From: Solimicrobium silvestre
Lineage (GTDB): Bacteria; Pseudomonadota; Gammaproteobacteria; Burkholderiales; Burkholderiaceae_D
Assembly (NCBI RefSeq): GCF_002976435.1
Contig: NZ_PUGF01000032.1
Span: 1 to 51,757, forward strand
DNA length: 51,757 nt
Reading direction: 5' to 3'
Positions 34,491 through 43,819 of this stretch are shown here, piece by piece. The notes below the pieces were generated by a model. The model ran no database searches, was not told where the DNA came from, and saw only the letters and a list, made by a program, of their open reading frames with translations. How positions within the stretch are numbered: position 1 is the stretch's first letter; each line of letters starts with the position of its first letter. The position numbers and the translations under genes were made by a program.

Positions 34491-34513
34491 ATAATTTTTT
34501 AACGGAGCTTGAT

Positions 34514-35791
34514 GTGGCGATCAGTAATTCCAAGAAGATGAAAATTTATCTGCATGTGGCAATACCAAGCAGCAAGGAAAACCACGCATTGCCGACTAGC
34601 TTGAAGAAGCGTGTCAAGCGTGTGATGCGCACGGCGCTGGACTGGTTGGCCTGGGGTATTAACAAGACCTTCCTCTTTAAATGCTACAACTATACCCAGC
34701 GTGCTTATTGCAACCGGGGTGATATTGCGATCAAGCTGGCGATCAAGGAATTGTTGCAAAAGGGGCTGCACGACGTGGAGCTGGACTTCGTCGAAACCGA
34801 ATGGGGTTGCCTGAACAAAGAAATATTGGCTGATATTAATCAGAACGCAGCTATTTTTGTTATTGCTGGCGGCGGTTATTGGGTGTTTAGTAAGACCAAA
34901 AAATTGAGCCGTGCCTTTCTTGCCGATTCGCCTTTTTTTCCTAAAATAAGCTGTCCTATAGCGGTGTTTGGTTCTGGCGTGAACTTCAATATGCCGTCGG
35001 CAGATGCCGTCCTCAACGTTCATCTTGATGCGGAACTGCAAAAAGTATTTATGGAGTTTGACCAGCGGGTAAACTTTCTGGCGGTTCGGGATCAGCTAAC
35101 TGTTGATTTTTTTCGCTCGCTCGGCATGAAAAAAACCACGCTTTTATGCGACCCGGCGGTGTTTCTTGAGCCCGCCGCAATGCAGGCGCGGCCATCTGGC
35201 ACACCCATTTCAATAGGTATTAACCTGGCTTTTCACGGCCCGTTTGCCGCGCAGATATTCAAAAAAAATATTCTTTTCTACATCGAATTTTTGAAGTCGG
35301 TACAGAAAAAGTTCCATGCAAAGTTCATGTATTTTGTCCATTCAGATGAAGAGCTTCTGATCGTGCAATTGCTCAGATTCTCCGGTATTAAATTAGAGGT
35401 AGTTGATCAACCTGCGGCAGAGCTGACCGGTGCTTATGCCCAGTTAGACGTGCTCTTGTGTCAGATGATGCACTCGAATATTCTCAGCTTTAATGTTGGC
35501 GTTCCGGCCTTGAATATTGCCTATGATTCAAAAAACTTTGGATTCAATCAATTGATCGGCATGGAAGATTATTGCGTCAGCGCCCACAATCTGGATGCTC
35601 AAGTTCTGCTGGAAAAAATGAGCGATCTGATTGCGAATCGCGCGGCGCTTGCGCTCAAACTGGCAAGCAAGAAAAAAGAACTGTCGTTTCCCATGGAAGC
35701 GTTCTTGCACGAAGTTCGGGAACTTGCGCTGTCACCTCAATCAGTCGAAATTGAGTCGCCATTGCCGTCTTTATGTGTGAAATCCGGTTGA
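34514..35791 (+). CDS. Polysaccharide pyruvyl transferase-family protein
   Basis: This 425-residue protein carries the family features NRGDIAIKLAI near residue 67, VIAGGGYWVF, a GSGVNF segment, FLAVRDQLT (from the conserved RE/D.. helix) and a C-terminal HSNILSFNVGVP pattern. It should add a pyruvate ketal from phosphoenolpyruvate to a sugar in the repeat unit, making the polysaccharide acidic. The GTG start at 34514 has GGAG about 7 bases upstream. Next come a PhyH oxygenase and an acyltransferase, suggesting a modification cassette. Confidence 0.85.
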   Translation: MAISNSKKMKIYLHVAIPSSKENHALPTSLKKRVKRVMRTALDWLAWGINKTFLFKCYNYTQRAYCNRGDIAIKLAIKELLQKGLHDVELDFVETEWGCLNKEILADINQNAAIFVIAGGGYWVFSKTKKLSRAFLADSPFFPKISCPIAVFGSGVNFNMPSADAVLNVHLDAELQKVFMEFDQRVNFLAVRDQLTVDFFRSLGMKKTTLLCDPAVFLEPAAMQARPSGTPISIGINLAFHGPFAAQIFKKNILFYIEFLKSVQKKFHAKFMYFVHSDEELLIVQLLRFSGIKLEVVDQPAAELTGAYAQLDVLLCQMMHSNILSFNVGVPALNIAYDSKNFGFNQLIGMEDYCVSAHNLDAQVLLEKMSDLIANRAALALKLASKKKELSFPMEAFLHEVRELALSPQSVEIESPLPSLCVKSG

Positions 35792-35843
35792 TGTTAACTG
35801 GTGTTTTTTTGGATTGGGTCGTCTTTATAAAGAGCTAAAGATC

Positions 35844-36938
35844 ATGTCAACTACTCCTGGTAATCAAGATTTGGCGCAATTTTTTAAAGCGGGACATTTC
35901 CTATTGTCTGACGCGAATAGCCCGGACGTTATGCAGCGCATCGTCGCGGCGATGAATCGTTTGAAAGTCGCGTATCCGTTTGGGTTTGATCATGCCAACG
36001 GCTTTGGCGCGTCAACCATGAAGCCGCGGCTGGCGGCCCCATTGCCAAGTGACCGCGCACCGACCATTATTTATCATAACGTGGGGTTTTTAGAGCCCGA
36101 TCTTTTACTGCCTTTACATAACCCCGTTATTATCGACATGGTTGAGCGCGTCGTTGGAAAGGATTTTTATTTGTCCAATGTGTGGTTGCAAGTTGTGCCG
36201 CCACATACGGGCCGGATGGGATACCACAAGGACGAGCACGGTTCTATTTCCATCACTATGCCGCTAGATACCATCGGCTGGAATAGCGGCAGTACCTGTC
36301 TGGTTCCCGCAAGCCATCGTAATACCCCACCGCCTAATTTTTGTATGCCGGATATTATGCTCGAGCACGGGCGTGAAGCGCAGCTAACGGGCAGCCTCGG
36401 CGATGTGGTTTTCTTCACGCCGGAAACCTGGCACGGGCGGGCTGCCAACCAGACCGACCAGCCAACTTGCCGGTTATTTTATAATTTTTATAGCCGCGCC
36501 AGCCGCGACGCGACGCGCTGGAGCCCCTGCATTACTGCGGATAAAGTGGCAGAAGTTGCTGAAACGCTCCCAGTGCAATACCGGCACATGTTACGCATTG
36601 ACCCAGCCAAACCGAAACCAACAGCAACGCAGGGCAGGTTCACTACATGGGTGATGCGCAACGGTTCGTCGTCCTCGGCAGCGAATTTATCTGCGGTGCT
36701 TCGAGAGTATTTTTATTGGCGTTTTACTTTCAATACGCCGATCGTAAAAGATGCCAGAGGGCAGAGTTTGCCAGCGTACCGAACCACCATTACCGAGAGT
36801 GAACAATTTTCGTTATTGGAATATATCTGTCATTTAAATGCGATGCGAACCGTCAAAAACGGTGTGCGCATGACGCTTAACTATTGGATGTCGGTATTCG
36901 GTATTGGGGGCAGGGCAGTAGCAAAGGGTGGCGACTAG
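35844..36938 (+). CDS. Phytanoyl-CoA dioxygenase (PhyH)-family oxygenase
   Basis: This 364-residue iron/2-oxoglutarate oxygenase has the metal-binding HxD in GYHKDEHGS, a distal histidine in ETWHGRAAN and the following arginine in CRLFYNFYS. It should hydroxylate a small molecule, lipid or sugar-linked acyl group. The ATG at 35844 is preferred over a TTG at 35814, which would add ten poorly conserved-looking residues. Its place between pyruvyl transferase and membrane acyltransferase genes suggests a tailoring reaction on the polysaccharide or its substituent. Substrate unknown. Confidence 0.85.
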   Translation: MSTTPGNQDLAQFFKAGHFLLSDANSPDVMQRIVAAMNRLKVAYPFGFDHANGFGASTMKPRLAAPLPSDRAPTIIYHNVGFLEPDLLLPLHNPVIIDMVERVVGKDFYLSNVWLQVVPPHTGRMGYHKDEHGSISITMPLDTIGWNSGSTCLVPASHRNTPPPNFCMPDIMLEHGREAQLTGSLGDVVFFTPETWHGRAANQTDQPTCRLFYNFYSRASRDATRWSPCITADKVAEVAETLPVQYRHMLRIDPAKPKPTATQGRFTTWVMRNGSSSSAANLSAVLREYFYWRFTFNTPIVKDARGQSLPAYRTTITESEQFSLLEYICHLNAMRTVKNGVRMTLNYWMSVFGIGGRAVAKGGD

Positions 36939-36970
36939 GGCAGCTGATTCATTAACCATTTCGATGTGCA

Positions 36971-38110
36971 ATGAAACCACACAACAGAATTAGTTCTCTT
37001 GAGTCTAGCCGTGGCTTGTTAGCGCTTTGGGTCGTGGTGGGGCACGTACTCAGGCATGCGGGCTACCGTGAACAAGATCTGGGCATCGCTAAATTTCTTG
37101 TGGAACCGGGGCTGGCGGTTGACGTGTTTATCATGATCAGCGGCTTCGTGATTTTTTTCCTTTTAGACCAGCAAAGAACGTCGACTTTGCATTTTTTGGT
37201 GCGGCGCTGGTTCCGGCTGATGCCAGTGTTCTTGTTCGTATTAATAGCCTCGGCGTTGACGTTGAATTGGCAGTTGAACGTAATTTCCACTACGCCGTGG
37301 CAGGGCGATGCGGTCATGAATGACTTGGCGATTCATTTGGATACGGCAAAATACTTCGTTGCACATTTGCTAGCGCATATCACGTTGTTGCATGGTCTGA
37401 TATCCGATCATATTTTACCCAACAGTCAGTACGCTTTTATTGGTCAAGCATGGAGTATTTCAGTCGAATGGCAGTTTTACCTGGTCGCCCCGTTCATTTT
37501 TCATGCCGTGATTGCTAAAAAATGGAACACGGTAGCGAGCCTGTTAATCGCCGTTTGTGTTTTGCGTTCTCTCAATTACAGCGGTGAAGGGTTTGCGGTA
37601 AATCAGGCAGGGTATTTTTTGATTGGCATGCTGTCTTACTTTATCTGGAAGCGCGCTGATCAGCTTAGTGCAATAGATTTTCGACTGATTGAAGTAGCCG
37701 CCTTGGTGTTGATTGCCTTAAGTTATTTCCTCATAGTTCGGAGCTTATCGCCGGTGCTGTGGATTGCTTTAATGACGTGCATGCTGGCCGAGCAGCATGA
37801 CTCGCCGGGCTTAGTGCAACAGTATCTAGGCCGGCTATTGAATCACCCGTTATTACGCTGGTGTGGAAAAATTTCTTACTCCGTCTACATGGTTCATATG
37901 CTGGTTATTTACGCGATTCAATACAGCATTTTGACCATGTGGCCGCACATTGAAAAAATCTATTTTGTGGCGTTGATGCTGCCCTTAGCCGTAGCGGGAA
38001 CGCTAGGTCTGGCAGTATTTTCGTGGACTTTTATTGAGGCTCCGGGGATAGAGCTCGGACGTCGGGTTAGTGCGTATGTGAAAGTACCGGCACCGACAGT
38101 AATCGGTTAG
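36971..38110 (+). CDS. Membrane acyltransferase (acyltransferase 3/OafA type)
   Basis: This 379-residue protein has about ten membrane helices and the family N-terminus, SLESSRGLLALWVVVGHVLRH, where the histidine is the conserved catalytic-type residue. The RRWFRLMPVF and AWSISVEWQFYL motifs follow. It should O-acylate (often acetylate) a cell-surface sugar at the inner membrane. It is the last gene of the plus-strand cluster and ends 11 bases from the stop of the convergent GNAT gene. Confidence 0.9.
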   Translation: MKPHNRISSLESSRGLLALWVVVGHVLRHAGYREQDLGIAKFLVEPGLAVDVFIMISGFVIFFLLDQQRTSTLHFLVRRWFRLMPVFLFVLIASALTLNWQLNVISTTPWQGDAVMNDLAIHLDTAKYFVAHLLAHITLLHGLISDHILPNSQYAFIGQAWSISVEWQFYLVAPFIFHAVIAKKWNTVASLLIAVCVLRSLNYSGEGFAVNQAGYFLIGMLSYFIWKRADQLSAIDFRLIEVAALVLIALSYFLIVRSLSPVLWIALMTCMLAEQHDSPGLVQQYLGRLLNHPLLRWCGKISYSVYMVHMLVIYAIQYSILTMWPHIEKIYFVALMLPLAVAGTLGLAVFSWTFIEAPGIELGRRVSAYVKVPAPTVIG

Positions 38111-38121
38111 ATATTCTATTG

Positions 38122-39165
38122 TTACTCTTCTATCGGATCGCGAATGTCGAGCACGCGATATCGAATATAATCCTGCGCCCGAATAACCAGGCAGCGAGCC
38201 GTGTTGCGCCGGAAGGTGCCAACGCCCAACTTATAGGTATGATTTGCAAAGTCCGATTTATGGCGCTGCGCTCCCATGCCATTGTCGATGCATGCGATCC
38301 CAAACTGTGCGGCATTTTTTGTCAGCAAATAAAATAATAAACGTCCAGGTGAGTAGGCCGAATAACTCACTTCATAGACGGGAAACCAGTAATGAAAAAC
38401 CCCGTTGGCAAGCAGCCCGAAGTGTGAGCTGATTAGCTGGTCGCCTGAATACAACTTAGATAAAACCCCTCTGAAATACTTGTTCTGCACCGCATGCAAA
38501 TTTGTCAGACACTGGTTAGCCCATTGGCTGGCCATGCCATCTGTGGCTCCGGTTACATAGTATTGGTGTCTTTTTGTTTGTATCAAACTTTGCAGATCGG
38601 ACAAGTCGGGTGAATGGAATTCAAACCGTAGTTCGCCTTTTTCTTTGGAAATTTTATGCAGGCAGCGCATCGTATCCTTGGTAAATTTCGGCGAAATGCG
38701 TTCTCGCTCAGCCCAATAAGCCTCAAATCCATCGCATAAATGGGTTGCCGTTCCTTCACGAATAAATTCTGTATTCAGGCCTAGTTTTGCTTGAAATTCA
38801 TGGAGATGATCGAAGGAATATTGATGAATTTTTGATACTTCCAACAGCTCGATGAGTTGTTCCGGTTGTAATTTTTCCGATGAAATGTAGCCATTGTAAT
38901 CAGACAGGTATAAGCCTATTCGCTCGGCGCGCCCCAGCACACTGTTGGTAAATTGAAATGGAAAGAAGCCAATTGGGGTAGTGTCTTGCAGTGCAACCGT
39001 CACATAGCACCGATCTTTGGCAACTTCGGCGACAGCGCGTGCAAAGTAAGGCGAAAAGAAGGGACTATGAAAAGCCTTGTTGTCTTGGGCGATTTTTTGC
39101 CATGCCTCGAACATATCGGGAGGCAAGTCTACAAGTCGAAATCGCTGAAAAGAGGTTAAGGGCAT
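38122..39165 (-). CDS. FemAB/CelD-type GNAT acyltransferase A
   Basis: This 347-residue double-GNAT-fold protein resembles the CelD/BcsL and FemAB-like acyltransferases of exopolysaccharide loci. The second domain has SHFGLLANGVFHYWFPVYE, a SPGRLLFYL CoA-loop-like segment and IDNGMGAQRHKSDF. It could attach an amino acid or acyl group to a sugar. It is the last gene of the minus-strand operon, 77 bases after the GT2 gene, with a weak ribosome site at 39165. It is clearly paralogous to the GNAT two genes upstream, so two acyl decorations or a heteromer are possible. Confidence 0.82.
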   Translation of the reverse strand: MPLTSFQRFRLVDLPPDMFEAWQKIAQDNKAFHSPFFSPYFARAVAEVAKDRCYVTVALQDTTPIGFFPFQFTNSVLGRAERIGLYLSDYNGYISSEKLQPEQLIELLEVSKIHQYSFDHLHEFQAKLGLNTEFIREGTATHLCDGFEAYWAERERISPKFTKDTMRCLHKISKEKGELRFEFHSPDLSDLQSLIQTKRHQYYVTGATDGMASQWANQCLTNLHAVQNKYFRGVLSKLYSGDQLISSHFGLLANGVFHYWFPVYEVSYSAYSPGRLLFYLLTKNAAQFGIACIDNGMGAQRHKSDFANHTYKLGVGTFRRNTARCLVIRAQDYIRYRVLDIRDPIEE

Positions 39166-39242
39166 AGGGTACTGAAAATAAATAAGTAATTTAAAGTTAT
39201 TCTAGTTGTTGAGAAAGAAATTACCCCCCCAAAACGTTGCTT

Positions 39243-40211
39243 TTATTTGTTAAATAATGAAAACACCAGCATCAGTAAAGCGCGCGGTACATAAGTAAGA
39301 CTCTTCATCGGTCGTGTCCCGTAGTAAGCAGCCTGCAGGAAAGCGGGAATACTCGGAAGATACTCATCGGCAAAAAATAAATTGCAGCCGGTTTGAAATG
39401 ATTGTAGTCCACGAATATGACGAATTTCCTTAGCCGACAATTTGTCTTTTTGCTGTACCAGATGTTTCTCCAGCATAGGCAGTACGATCATTTGCGTTTG
39501 TGCAAGATGGCGCTTCATGAGGCTGCCAGCACTATCATAATAGTTGATCAAAATCTCTTTTAGTACGATAACCTTGCCTCTCAGCGCTAATCTAATCCAC
39601 AAATCAAGGTCTTCTCCTACCGGAAGATTTTCGTCAAAGCCGCCCAGTTCCAGTACCAGATGTCGGTGCGTGAGTACCGTTGGGGTAGGTAGAAAATTAT
39701 AAATTAGCAACGTTTTCCATGCCTCGGCACCTTCCACCGGCGGGCGATTAATATGCCCTTCTTTCAGATATTCACCCGACTCTGAAATCAGTTTACTGTT
39801 GCATGACACCAATGTAATGCTCGGATCGCGCTTAATTTCAACTAATTGTTTTTTTAACTTGCCTGCCAGCCATATGTCATCGGCATCTAAAAATGCGAGA
39901 AATTTCCCTTTTGCTTCACGTATTCCATAATTGCGGGCAGCAGATACTCCGCCATTTTTCGGCATTTGCAGCAAACGTATCACGCTATGAAGTTGCATTA
40001 ATTCAGTGACCGCGATGAAGGTGTCATCCGTACTGCCGTCATCGACAATAATAATTTCAAGTGAATCAACGTCTTGAATCAGAACCGAGCCAACCGCCCT
40101 TGATATCGTCTCCGCTGCATTAAACGCGGGGATGATGACACTCACGTCGCAAGTTTCATCGTTGCTAACGCAGTCATCGTTGTTGATGGGGTTGTTGGTT
40201 AAGTTGTTCAT
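39243..40211 (-). CDS. Family 2 glycosyltransferase
   Basis: This 322-residue GT-A glycosyltransferase has VSVIIPAFNAAETI, a VDDGSTDDT motif, FLDADDIWL (the DxD metal site) and a late GEDLDLWIRLA segment containing the probable catalytic aspartate. It transfers a nucleotide sugar to the lipid-linked repeat unit in the cytoplasm. The start at 40211, 4 bases after the upstream gene's stop, has a GGGA site; a start at 40292 would overlap that gene heavily and add sequence unlike the family. Confidence 0.9.
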   Translation of the reverse strand: MNNLTNNPINNDDCVSNDETCDVSVIIPAFNAAETISRAVGSVLIQDVDSLEIIIVDDGSTDDTFIAVTELMQLHSVIRLLQMPKNGGVSAARNYGIREAKGKFLAFLDADDIWLAGKLKKQLVEIKRDPSITLVSCNSKLISESGEYLKEGHINRPPVEGAEAWKTLLIYNFLPTPTVLTHRHLVLELGGFDENLPVGEDLDLWIRLALRGKVIVLKEILINYYDSAGSLMKRHLAQTQMIVLPMLEKHLVQQKDKLSAKEIRHIRGLQSFQTGCNLFFADEYLPSIPAFLQAAYYGTRPMKSLTYVPRALLMLVFSLFNK

Positions 40212-40215
40212 TGGC

Positions 40216-41298
40216 TTATATTCCCAGCCGCCAGAGTACGCTCTGGAATCCACGCGCAACCAGCGTTGGCAGAGAATTATTGTGCCAGACACCTCGGTAA
40301 AAATAATGTTCGTCGCTGAGAATTTCCTTCTTGCTAGGCGTTACCCCTTCGCCCCGATCTATGGTGTGGATATTGTGCAGCGTAGTTGCCTTGCATATAT
40401 TGTCTAGCAACAGTCTTCCCGGGCCGTATTTGGCCATTTCCGGATTGTATACAGGCAACCAATATTGTAAGACGCCATTACCCATGATGCCAAAATGGCT
40501 GGCTACCCATTGATCTCCGGCCTGCAGATGCGAAAGCACGCCCCGGCATGAGCTTGACTTGGTAAACAGCAGCCGTTCCAGAAGATCGATCTTCCAGGCT
40601 TGCGCCAAGACATCGGGCACATTGGTTCTTTTGTACTGCGCCCGTTTTTGACGTATCAGGTTATGCAAATGCTCTGTGCGATTTTCGATCAGGTCGAAGG
40701 TGAATTCAAGCGGGCCAAAGTCCTCCTTCAAATGCTTCTCGCGCCGTGTCATTTCGCGCATATGCTTTTGGCTGATCGGGCAGTCGACTTCATTGCCGTT
40801 AAATATTTTGTCACAAGGAATTCGTAAGCCCGGCCTTGGCAGCTCACCGGTTAAGCCATAAGCCAGTTGCGATTCATCTAAATGGGAAAAGGTGATCTGA
40901 TTCAGGTTCGCCAGCGATAACAGCGTGGCCGGCGTAATCCTTAAATCTTCGCTGGCGATCAGACCAAAGTAGTCGGTCATTTGCCGGCCGACCGGTTCTG
41001 CGGATTTTAACCATTCCGAAGTGCGATTTTGGAATTGGTAAGGTAAGAAACCACGCAACTGCCCATCTTGCGAGATGACGCATACCTTCACATTGACACC
41101 CGACTCGGCAACGGCGCTGGTGTATTGAAAGCTTAAAAAAGGCGAAGACAAGTGAGCAATGTTTGCTGACAAGGCATTCCACGCTGTAATTTCTAGTTCC
41201 GTCAGATCTGCAGGCGTTACTACGCGTGAGCTTAGTCCGCTGTTTAAGCCACTATTTAGTCCATCCTTCAGTCCACTATTTAAGCCGCTACTCAGCAT
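40216..41298 (-). CDS. FemAB/CelD-type GNAT acyltransferase B with N-terminal repeats
   Basis: This 360-residue protein has the same double-GNAT pattern as the downstream paralogue (ASHFGIMGNGVLQYWLPVY, YGPGRLLLDN, IDRGEGVTPSK). It probably acylates or aminoacylates a sugar. Its first 24 residues are a low-complexity run of SGLN-like tetrapeptides encoded by five 12-bp repeats (41234-41293), not seen in the paralogue. The start overlaps the flippase-deacetylase gene by 11 bases and has GAGG upstream, so translation is coupled. The 12-bp unit can expand or shrink without a frameshift. Confidence 0.82.
   Translation of the reverse strand: MLSSGLNSGLKDGLNSGLNSGLSSRVVTPADLTELEITAWNALSANIAHLSSPFLSFQYTSAVAESGVNVKVCVISQDGQLRGFLPYQFQNRTSEWLKSAEPVGRQMTDYFGLIASEDLRITPATLLSLANLNQITFSHLDESQLAYGLTGELPRPGLRIPCDKIFNGNEVDCPISQKHMREMTRREKHLKEDFGPLEFTFDLIENRTEHLHNLIRQKRAQYKRTNVPDVLAQAWKIDLLERLLFTKSSSCRGVLSHLQAGDQWVASHFGIMGNGVLQYWLPVYNPEMAKYGPGRLLLDNICKATTLHNIHTIDRGEGVTPSKKEILSDEHYFYRGVWHNNSLPTLVARGFQSVLWRLGI
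41234..41293. repeat. Five 12-bp tandem repeats inside the GNAT start
   Basis: Units with consensus near AGTCCACTATTT run in phase at 41234, 41246, 41258, 41270 and 41282. On the coding strand each encodes a tetrapeptide like SGLN. Because 12 is a multiple of three, copy-number change alters the length of the N-terminus but not the frame. Confidence 0.85.
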
Positions 41299-43819
41299 AG
41301 TTTGACCTCGCCACGTAGCCCAGCCTGACTGGCCTTAAGAACAGCCAATATGCCAGCATGAAAGGGTGAAACTTGTTCAGCGTATCGGTAATGCTGCGTT
41401 CAGAAATATGGATGCGACCGAATACCAGATTATCTGGGCTTTGTTGATTGACGATATTTAAAATAGGGTCGCTACTGAACAGGTAGCGGTAGTGCGCTTC
41501 CCTGCAAACTTGCAGCACACTATTGTCGTAGGCACCGTGAGGAAATGACATGGATTCTATATACAGTCCGTTTAAATGTTTGGATAACGTTTCTTGCGCT
41601 AGCTTGACCTCGGACTCGGCGCTAGCCACTTTTGTTAAGGGCTGATGCGTCATGCCGTGGCTGCCGATATAGTGGCGCGCTTTCGCTAGTTTGTGTAATT
41701 GGATCAGGCTCAGCATCGCTGCCGGAGCGTTTGCCCTGTCTTGCAAAATAGTTGCAAGATGCCTTAAATTGTTTGGATTGTGTGTATCTAATTGTTGGAT
41801 CACCGAGCGGATTTCCGCTTCGCTGCTGCGCTCTTTTCCAACCAGCACCACATCAATACTGCTCTGTATGAGCGCCGCATTTAATTGCGTTATTCCATCT
41901 GGATGGGTTGCCAGCAGGCGATAGACAGCTTCCTGCCAAAATGGCGCAGCCTGATTGATCACCGACCCGGCTACAAATACGACAGAAGCCATACCCAGCT
42001 CATCGAGTATCGGCTGAGCGTATTCGGCAGTGTCTGCCCAGCCGTCGTCAAAGGTAATTAACAGGCTACGCGGCGGTAATTTTTTTTGATCGTGCAAGGC
42101 GGCGGCCAGCTCATCCATAGAGATAACGTGATAGTGCCGCTGAAAGAATTGCAGGCATTTTTTAAAGGTTGCCGTGTCCATAGTCCACTCAGGATCAGCG
42201 CCCGGGCGACGCTGATCATGGTGCGGAAGCACCCGATGAAACATGGCAACGGTGAGACGTTCTTTATTTCTAAAACGGTGATAAATACTCAAAATACCGA
42301 GTTTGTATGAGAGGATTTTTACCGCCGTTTTGAATTGTTTTGTTACGTTTTGCTGGCCTTTAAACGACGATGGGCTAGGGGGCTGTATCGACGTCAAAAA
42401 TTCAGTGATCTGCGCAAAAAAAGGATGCTTGGTTAAGATAACGCCGAGCAGCCATCCTACTGTGGCAGTCACCGCGCCTAGTACCAGCGGTTGCCATGAG
42501 CTGCCCGATGCGGCGGGCCAAAAAAGATAAATCAGCAAAGGCCCGGCGGCACTAAAAATAGTAATTAATCCGCTGTGCCGGCAAGCATGCAGTAACTCGA
42601 TAAAATTGATGCGTATCGTCATGCGCAAGTACCTGGACACAATCATCAAAGTCAGCAGTTCTGCCGCGATAATGGCAATGGATATGCCGAAAAGTCCAAA
42701 GCTGGACGCATAAATGACCGCAATAACGCGCAATGGCTGGGAGAGAAGTTGCGCAAAGGTGGCATGTTGTACCTGCCCATTGGCGATCATGACATGTCCC
42801 GCAAAGATCGATAAGGAGGAAATCGCTCCGGCGATGCACAGCATTTGTACGATAGGAACCGACGCATCCCATTGCGGCCCATATAAAACACGCACCATCG
42901 GCAAGGCCAGTAACGCCATAACAGAAAAAAACGGCCATGCCAATGTCGTTAAATAATTGACCGAAAGCAGATACGGTTCCCGCAGATCGGTGCCACTGCG
43001 TTTGATTTGGGAGAAATACGGCAAGATCAGAGGCGTCAACGCGGAGGCGATCAATTTTGCGAAAAGCTGGACTAAGCCATTACCGCGACTGAAATAACCC
43101 ACTGATGCCATGTCGATGACTTTGGCAATCACCAGATCGGGACTATTCGTGCCGATAGCGTTGGCAGCATTGCCCAGGCTGGAGATGCTGCCAAAGGAAA
43201 GGACTTTACCGATATTCGTGAATTGCGGCAGCCACGGAATATCTTTGGGCCGTCCGATGTTGGAGGCGATTCCAAACGATAGTATTCCTGCAAAATTTGC
43301 CCAGGCTAAACTCAACGCACCAAAACCGCGCGTGGCTAATATGGTAGCGACTGCCACATGACAGATTGCGCTGGCAATTTTAATAAAGAAAATTCTCTTG
43401 AACTGCATTTCCCGGCGATAAATCCCGAATAACAGGGAGCCAAAAGGGGATACGGCAAAGCTCAGCGCCATCACTTCAAGAATGTCTTTGATAGCCGGAT
43501 TTTTGTAAAAACCTGCCACTAGAGTACTGCACGCGTACATCGCGCCCGCAACCAATAAGGCCAAAATAATGGCAACGCCGTAAGCGGATCGAATTTTTTC
43601 TTTAGTGAGCTCCGCCTCTTGGATGATGTAGTTCACCACGCCAAAGTCACGGAATACATGGAGCAAAGTCATTAAGAAGGCGGCCACCGAATACAAGCCG
43701 GTATCCGCTGGCGTCAATATGCGAGCAAGAATAAGTACACCGGCGAATTGAATCGTCAGCTCCAGATACTGAGTGACAAAGTTGATGCCGATTGATTTTC
43801 TTGTACTGTTCATCGTCAT
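41288..43819 (-). CDS. Fusion: Wzx-type flippase plus NodB polysaccharide deacetylase
   Basis: This single 843-residue frame has two complete modules. Residues 1 to about 480 form a polysaccharide flippase with about 12-14 membrane helices (opening RKSIGINFVTQYLELTIQF, with DRG-like GIASNIGRP loops). A hydrophilic linker follows, near residues 482-510. Residues about 511-843 form a NodB deacetylase with TFDDGWADT near 590, the SHGMTH metal motif near 721 and SFPHGAYD near 760, so the metal and catalytic residues look intact. No start codon lies at the junction. It would couple flipping of the lipid-linked unit to deacetylation. The ATGA overlap with the upstream deacetylase confirms an operon. 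Confidence 0.85.
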   Translation of the reverse strand: MTMNSTRKSIGINFVTQYLELTIQFAGVLILARILTPADTGLYSVAAFLMTLLHVFRDFGVVNYIIQEAELTKEKIRSAYGVAIILALLVAGAMYACSTLVAGFYKNPAIKDILEVMALSFAVSPFGSLLFGIYRREMQFKRIFFIKIASAICHVAVATILATRGFGALSLAWANFAGILSFGIASNIGRPKDIPWLPQFTNIGKVLSFGSISSLGNAANAIGTNSPDLVIAKVIDMASVGYFSRGNGLVQLFAKLIASALTPLILPYFSQIKRSGTDLREPYLLSVNYLTTLAWPFFSVMALLALPMVRVLYGPQWDASVPIVQMLCIAGAISSLSIFAGHVMIANGQVQHATFAQLLSQPLRVIAVIYASSFGLFGISIAIIAAELLTLMIVSRYLRMTIRINFIELLHACRHSGLITIFSAAGPLLIYLFWPAASGSSWQPLVLGAVTATVGWLLGVILTKHPFFAQITEFLTSIQPPSPSSFKGQQNVTKQFKTAVKILSYKLGILSIYHRFRNKERLTVAMFHRVLPHHDQRRPGADPEWTMDTATFKKCLQFFQRHYHVISMDELAAALHDQKKLPPRSLLITFDDGWADTAEYAQPILDELGMASVVFVAGSVINQAAPFWQEAVYRLLATHPDGITQLNAALIQSSIDVVLVGKERSSEAEIRSVIQQLDTHNPNNLRHLATILQDRANAPAAMLSLIQLHKLAKARHYIGSHGMTHQPLTKVASAESEVKLAQETLSKHLNGLYIESMSFPHGAYDNSVLQVCREAHYRYLFSSDPILNIVNQQSPDNLVFGRIHISERSITDTLNKFHPFMLAYWLFLRPVRLGYVARSNYAE

